Part shown: one piece after another, positions 58,740 to 64,000 of the stretch
Layout: every line of letters begins with the position of its first letter
How positions within the stretch are numbered: position 1 is the stretch's first letter
DNA from: Epiperipatus broadwayi
Lineage: Eukaryota > Onychophora > Udeonychophora > Euonychophora > Peripatidae
Direction of reading: 5' to 3'
Assembly: GCA_028023455.1 (NCBI GenBank)
Contig: JAQFVV010006246.1
Coordinates: 4,143,501 to 4,207,500, forward strand
Length of the DNA stretch: 64,000 bases
The notes under the pieces: model-generated
What the model saw: only the letters and a program-made list of their open reading frames with translations
What the model was told of the DNA's origin: nothing
Databases searched by the model: none
Position numbers and translations under genes: made by a program

Positions 58740-58846
58740 CTTTCATATGTCATAGCATCGGCCGGGACGCGAACCCACAACTGTCTGCAACCAATTACTT
58801 GCTTGCATGGCGGCTGCGATATTTCTCGGCTAACAACGCAAGACTA
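58740..58846 (-). mobile_element. tRNA-derived SINE
   Basis: Minus strand: GTTAGCCGAGAAATATCGC, GTGGGTTCGCGTCCCGGCC and the tail ATGCTATGACAT. Perfect 14-bp target duplication aagagtttagtttt (58726-58739 and 58847-58860). Confidence 0.9.
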
Positions 58847-58860
58847 AAGAGTTTAGTTTT

Positions 58861-59439
58861 ATGACTGTTTTGAAAATGATTCCCATATACTCATTAAATA
58901 TCTGTAATTTTCTGGAAGCCCATAGTTTAGAAATAGACATTGAACCACTAATTTCTTCATTAAAAATAAAAATGTATTATAAGATTTGGCGCAGTCATTA
59001 GAGTGTGCCCAATATTTCCATTAATTGCTTTTAAATAATAGGTCAAATTTTCCTTGTTTATTTATATTTGTTATGACATTTTTATACAATATTTGCAAAT
59101 AAATGTAACATCAGATGTGATGTTTCTTGTTCATTTGGATTATTATAAGAGGGATTTCTTATCAACAATATATACTATAATTTGTTTTATGCTTTTGCAC
59201 CTTTTCTTAATCTTTGAAAGGAATTGCCATTATTTTTATTTTAGTCACTACATTGTTCAATTCATCTTCCTTTGAAAGGATTTTAATTTGAAATGTTTAA
59301 ACTGGTAAATTTTCAAGTCTCTTTGAGTTTGTTTTTTTTTTTTTTTTGACAATTTGTTACTTTTTTCTTTATTTTGTTTACATTTACAATAATGATTTTG
59401 TTCTGAAACTATGCATGATTGTAATACAAATAGAATACC
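58861..59439. other. AT-rich DNA, no gene seen
   Basis: Nothing recognised; a T-run lies at 59331-59347. Confidence 0.35.
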
Positions 59440-59494
59440 AAACAAAAGAAATAAATCACCCAGCTCCAGGCTATGATTTGAAAGCACTCTAAAT

Positions 59495-59897
59495 CAAGGG
59501 TCCCCAACCTTTTTGCACTTAAGAGCACATTCTATAATACCAGCCAGGTGGTGGGCACCACTTATTTTTTTCAACCAGGTGGCGGGCACCATTTATTTTT
59601 TCAATGTAAATTTATAGTTGGATATTGTTAATAAATAATACACATAATGTACAAAAAAATATTTATTTCAAAAATAAAATTTTAGCATATAATTAACGTT
59701 TATATTTTTATGCTGTAAAAGTATAGTAGGCCCTACAATTTGATTACAATATAATACAATAATTTATAAGAACTTTTAAAAATTAAATTTATTTGTATCA
59801 GATAAATAATTTTTTATTGTGTTCAGATAGCAATGGGCACACATAAAATGGTCTGCAGGTGCCATGGTGCCCATGGGCATAGGGTTGGGGACCCCTG
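59495..59897. mobile_element. Non-autonomous hAT element in R4 left arm
   Basis: 403 bp, ends CAAGGGTCCCCAACC and GGTTGGGGACCCCTG, perfect 8-bp duplications CTCTAAAT (59487-59494 and 59898-59905). The right R4 arm keeps the empty site (ATTTAGAG). Confidence 0.92.
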
Positions 59898-60033
59898 CTC
59901 TAAATGTTGAATAAAGAATTGAGAATAGAATTAATCCACCTATTCTTGATAACTCTGATGTTTATAAGAATATCTTTATCAACATTGTTGATAATTGAAA
60001 ATAAAATTAATTTATCAACCAGATGGAATATGG

Positions 60034-60487
60034 CAGGTGTGTCTAACAAGTCGACCGTGATCCACCGGTCGATCACAAAGCCATTTTTGGTCGATCATGA
60101 GGCCAATGTGGTAAGAGCTTAAGGTAACGAGTGAAACAAATTAGGTCAAGATTTTTAAGTTTTTTTGTTATTTTTGTTTTTGTTCTAAATTTTTTTCCAA
60201 TTCTAGATAGGTGAAGTCCACTAAGCAGTATCATTATTAAAAATAATATTTTTAATCTTGATTTAATGTAGCTAATTTGAATTAATAAATATTGTTAATA
60301 ATTTACTCGTGTTGCTTTAATTCCCCCGAGCATGAGTTTTTTGGCCTGTTAAATAATTATTTTTTATTAGATATATATATATGTATTTTACACCTCCCTC
60401 CACTTAGACTACACCTATGACAACAAGTTGATCACAGCATATTTTTAAAATAAAAAGATCTTATGAACACAAAAGTTGGCCACCCTG
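60034..60487. mobile_element. Non-autonomous hAT element at R4 loop
   Basis: 454 bp, starts CAGGTGTGTCTAAC and ends GTTGGCCACCCTG. Flanks gaatatgg and gaacatag (60026-60033 and 60488-60495) match at 6 of 8 bases. The right R4 arm carries CCATATTCC, confirming the left flank. Confidence 0.8.
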
Positions 60488-60836
60488 GAACATAGCATTT
60501 TAAGTTATTAAACTCATAATTACCTATACAAGGCTGAAGACAGCATCTCACTTTTAACATCTTGATTTTAATAATTAAATAAGATTTAATATTTAAATTC
60601 CTAAATTAAACAGTTCAATGACATGTAATGATGAGTTTAATAAATCTTAAAATGCCATATTCCATCTGGTTGATAAATTAATTTCATTCTGAATTACCAA
60701 TAATGTTGACAAAGATATGCTTATAAACATCAAAGTTACCAAGAATAGGTGGATTCATTCTATTCTTGATTCTTTGTTCAACATTTAGAGTGCTTTCAAA
60801 TCATAGCCTGGAGCTGGTGATTTACTGCCTTTGTTT

Positions 60837-61398
60837 ACATATCATTGAGCAATGTTTAATTTAGAAGTTTAAATAGAATATCACTAAACAGGCTTCCTAT
60901 ATTTTATCAATTTTTATCATTTGAATAAAAATAAAAGGAGGCTTTTTAAATTTTTACAATCCACTAGATTTAATTATTTTAGTAGAAGTTATCATTTATT
61001 TAAGTAATCTTTTTTTATTTTTTTTTAAGTATTTACAAACATTAACAGAGTAATATACACAGAGCATTAATTAAATTAATAAAACTTAAAATGAAAAAAA
61101 TATTGAAATAAATATGTAAAAATTAATAAACCTAACTGAACTTAGTGATATGTTTTATCTTTTAATTAACAATAAAAAACTTTTTTAATGACAAAGTAAA
61201 AGGACATTTATCTCTAAATCCATTGCAGTGAATTAAAGACACATCAAGAAAACATGAAATAAAGAATATTTTTTTTTGTTTGCATAAATAAGCATACTTA
61301 CACTGACAACAAATCCATTTATTATTACCACTGTTTAAACCTCTAATCGACACTCCATCCTTTTTTTCTTTTCAAAATATACATTACATATAAAACAT
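60837..61398. other. AT-rich DNA, no gene seen
   Basis: Nothing recognised. Confidence 0.4.
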
Positions 61399-62737
61399 AT
61401 AATCATATAATTAAATACTACAAAAGTCTTATTTTCCTCCTTTCTTTACAAAAACTTTATTTTCTGTATATATATATATCCACTTGTTCATTATAACCAA
61501 TGTTTCAACTATATTTAATTTATAGTCATTTTCAAGGATCTAGAAAAAAACACATTACATTTAACAACCTCCATAACTATCCACATAATAAAACCAAAAA
61601 CATAAAAAATAAAACATAAAAATATAATAAATAAAAATAATATATAAAACATAAAACCCTACACACACACACCAATTTATCCATACTAAAAATCTTCTCC
61701 CCATTTATCCATATCTTTTATGCATAATAATATATTACACTATATATACACTACACTTACTTGTCTCCCTTCTCAAAAAAAAACTGTCTCCTTTTTTATA
61801 TCTTTTTTTTTTTCAGAATAACTTTCTCCTTTTTTACATTTTTTTTAAATCCAAAAACCAACTACATAAAATACTTATTTCCTTCTTCTTTTCTATATCC
61901 TTCAAAAAACTTTTATTTCCAAATTTTATTTTTCATGCATTACCTATCTAATTTATTCTATTCAAAACAGGTTTATATCTTTTTATATATAAGCTCTCTC
62001 TTACCATTCTCTCTTTATATAATCTAACCCTTTCCAACCTTTTAATCTTAAAATCTATATGTCCAAATTTTTTACTATGTATTAGAATTATTATCTCTCA
62101 AATGCTGTTTCAAATTAGAGACAAGATTGAAACAGCATTTGATAGATAAGAATTCTTATGTAAATATACATAGTAAGGAATTTGGACATATAGATTTTAA
62201 GATTAAAATGTTGGAAAGGGTTAGATTATATAAAGCGAGAATGGTAAAATAGAGCTTATATATAAAAAGATATAAACCTGTTTTGAATAGAATAAATTAG
62301 ATAGGTAATGCATGAAGAATAAAATTTGGGAATAAAAGTTTTTTGAAGGGTATAGGAAAGAAGAAGGAAATAAGTATTTTTTATAGTTGGTTTTTGGATA
62401 AAAGAAAATGTAAAAAGTGTAATATATTATTATACATAAAAGATATGGATAAGTGGGAAAAAAGAAGGTTTTTAGTATGGATGAAATGTTGTGTATGGGT
62501 GTGTAGGTGTAGGGTTTTATATTTTATATTTTTAAGTTTTATTTTACTTTTTATGTTTTTTGGTTTTATTATGTGGATAGTTATGGAGGTTGTTAAATGT
62601 AATGGGGTTTTTTCTAGATCCTTGAAACGTTGAATATAATGAATAAGTGGATATGGATATATATATATACAGAAAATAAAGTTTTTATAAAGAAAGGAGA
62701 AAAATATGACTTTTGTAGTATTTAATTATATGATTAT
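61399..62737. mobile_element. Second head-to-head Penelope-like pair
   Basis: Arms 61399-62113 (minus) and 62127-62737 (plus) mirror each other around a 13-bp spacer, both starting at AACAGCATTTGA. In the right arm HIDKNSYVNIHSKEFGHIDF and KARMVK with LYIKRYKPVLN match the C-terminal tail of PLE GIY-YIG nucleases. The rest is 3' untranslated sequence ending in (AT)n and ATAATCATATAATT. The right arm lacks about 100 bp relative to the left. Short ORFs at 61761-62027 and 62343-62633 are shadows of this structure. Confidence 0.75.
61497..61541 (-). ncRNA. Hammerhead-like ribozyme relic, PLE left arm
   Basis: Minus strand: ATCCTTGAAAATG, then ACTATA...TATAGT able to pair perfectly, then TGAAACATTGG. 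The GAAAC block and stem position fit a hammerhead; the CTGATGA core is not intact. In the right arm the same spot (about 62618) has lost the stem. Confidence 0.35.
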
Positions 62738-62809
62738 ATTACTTATACTGACATATAAATAATCCTATACAGACTTTTCATTATAAATTTATTAAGCAAG
62801 TATTAATGT

Positions 62810-62859
62810 TTTTTTTTTTTGTTTTTTTTTTTCGTGTGTCAAAACATCGGTCGGGAAAG
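62810..62859 (-). mobile_element. 5'-truncated SINE tail
   Basis: Minus strand: TCCCGACCGATGTTTTGACAC followed by a long A-run matches the B-box end and tail of the other SINEs. The tRNA head is missing. Confidence 0.65.
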
Positions 62860-63577
62860 TATTCATGTTTCAGTTCAGCAATCTATGACGCTTCAAAAAT
62901 TCTAAAGTTTTATAAGGGGGGGAGGTAAATATTATTGTTCTAATTACTTTTAATTTAAAAACAATGCTATTTAAAGAAGCTCCAGGACTTTAAGGACCAA
63001 ATTAGTCGCATTACTTCTGTGCAATTTTAGTCAATCAAATCATAAAGTAAAATAAATAATAAAATTATAAATTAGACCTTTATAGCATTATTTTCTATAT
63101 ATTTCTTTACTATTCTGTTTTGTTTTTTTCCAACATAGCCATTTTTTTACTTATTATAGCATACGAATCTTATTTTTTGATATTGATTATTTGGGATTCC
63201 ATTACATCAAGCTCAGAAAATCCTTTGTTTTTATATTTACCAAATTTGCTGTATCTGGATGAATTCTAATTGAAAAATACAAAAACCTTTCTACTAAATC
63301 TCAATAGAAATTTTTTGTCACTACTTTATCTCTTACTTTAAATGTATTTTACCAGGAGTATTAAATTTGGAAAAAATCATGCTTCACTTCTTAAGTATTG
63401 AGCCATTATATTTATTTTGCACAAGTTTCATTCTAATTTGTTTATGATCATTTCAATAAATGACATCAAACAAATTTCAAAGCTCATTATTAATTTCCCA
63501 TGATTTCCATGCTTATGAGTAATTGCTAATCCATCTACCATGAAAACTAAAATTAATAATGAACCTATATTGTTTTT
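62860..63577. other. AT-rich DNA, no gene seen
   Basis: Nothing recognised. Confidence 0.4.
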
Positions 63578-63787
63578 AAACAGGAAAAACTCTCTAAACA
63601 GTAGTGCCACTCAGTGCAATCCAGAGTAATCAATGGATGCCAGAAGGCACTAGATATGGATTTTATGCACAAGCCTTCTGGCATCCATTGATTATTCTGA
63701 CTTGTACTGAGTGGCACTACTGTATGGAGAGTTTTGCCTGTTTAATAACAGTTATGAGCAAGCATAAGAAATGGTGATCATGTGATG
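63578..63787. mobile_element. R1 hairpin element, copy 6
   Basis: 210 bp flanked by perfect 13-bp duplications ctatattgttttt (63565-63577 and 63788-63800). Arms of about 72 bp (63578-63651 and 63672-63743; GCCACTCAGTGCAATCCAGA, GGATGCCAGAAGGC), then the ~45-nt tail ending GATCATGTGATGTT. The cleanest short R1 copy. Confidence 0.9.
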
Positions 63788-63800
63788 TTCTATATTGTTT

Positions 63801-64000
63801 TTGAAAACACATTTATTTCTCATACTGAGATTACATTGTGTGTCCTTCATGGTATCAATAAACTTTTTGTTCGAAGTAAAAGAGTTTAGTTTCAAAATAT
63901 GCAGTTTATAACATTATTAGAAACATAATATTTTTAAGAATTTTTTTATCTTACTATGCAAAATGCCGTTTTAAAATACATTTAATGATTACTCTGTTCA
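63801..64000. other. AT-rich DNA, no gene seen
   Basis: Nothing recognised before the window edge. Confidence 0.4.

Larger units (their letters stand above)
59440..60836. mobile_element. R4 foldback element carrying two hAT insertions
   Basis: Arms 59440-60033 and 60652-60836 are inverted copies (AGCTCCAGGCTATGATTTGA; TCAACCAGATGGAATATGGC). After removing the hAT copy in the left arm both arms are about 185-190 bp. The second hAT copy sits exactly at the inner edge of the left arm. Confidence 0.85.

Noticed and set aside
61761-62633. Plus-strand frames of 88 and 96 codons
   Set aside because: They lie in the mirrored 3' regions of the PLE pair and read untranslated sequence.

Overview
This window looks like non-coding or intronic DNA from an animal nuclear genome. 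It is strongly A+T-rich by eye, has no operon-like gene packing, and is mostly layers of transposable elements (TEs). These are Penelope-like elements (PLEs), Ty3/gypsy LTR elements, non-LTR LINEs, a BED/hAT transposon, hAT and pogo-like non-autonomous elements, tRNA-derived SINEs and several foldback (hairpin) repeat families. The mix argues for a TE-rich metazoan, perhaps an invertebrate. I cannot name the species.

Layout. 0-2 kb: one candidate host exon (minus). 2.0-7.9 kb: an LTR element on the minus strand, with two ~1.38-kb LTRs around gag, protease and integrase remnants but no recognisable reverse transcriptase (RT). 8.9-13.6 kb: a second decayed gypsy element (minus), with a hAT copy inside gag. 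13.8-24 kb: hairpin elements, a SINE, a likely terminal host exon at 18.2-18.4 kb and a PLE remnant at 21.1-22.0 kb. 24.5-26.7, 33.3-34.7 and 36.0-36.6 kb: tandem and inverted copies of an unrecognised ~430-490-bp repeat. 27-30.6 kb: a decayed LINE. 34.7-39.2 kb: a PLE remnant, then a BED/hAT transposon with two other repeats nested in it. 40-50.6 kb: short minus-strand segments with splice signals and mostly compatible phases, read as exons of one host gene, with a young head-to-head PLE pair at 46.9-49.8 kb. 50.6-64 kb: a pogo-like element, an integrase fragment, nested SINEs and hairpin elements, a LINE RT remnant, a foldback carrying two hAT insertions, and a second head-to-head PLE pair.

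The only long intact coding region is the 475-codon PLE frame at 48310-49737, with RT and GIY-YIG endonuclease domains. It lacks the usual N-terminal part.

The most unusual system is a hairpin family here called R1. It has two long inverted arms and an extra ~47-nt tail on one side only. Four of six insertions are bounded by duplications of exactly 13 bp, and the other two fit 13 bp with slack. I know of no DNA-transposon superfamily with that constant duplication length, so the family deserves a genome-wide check.
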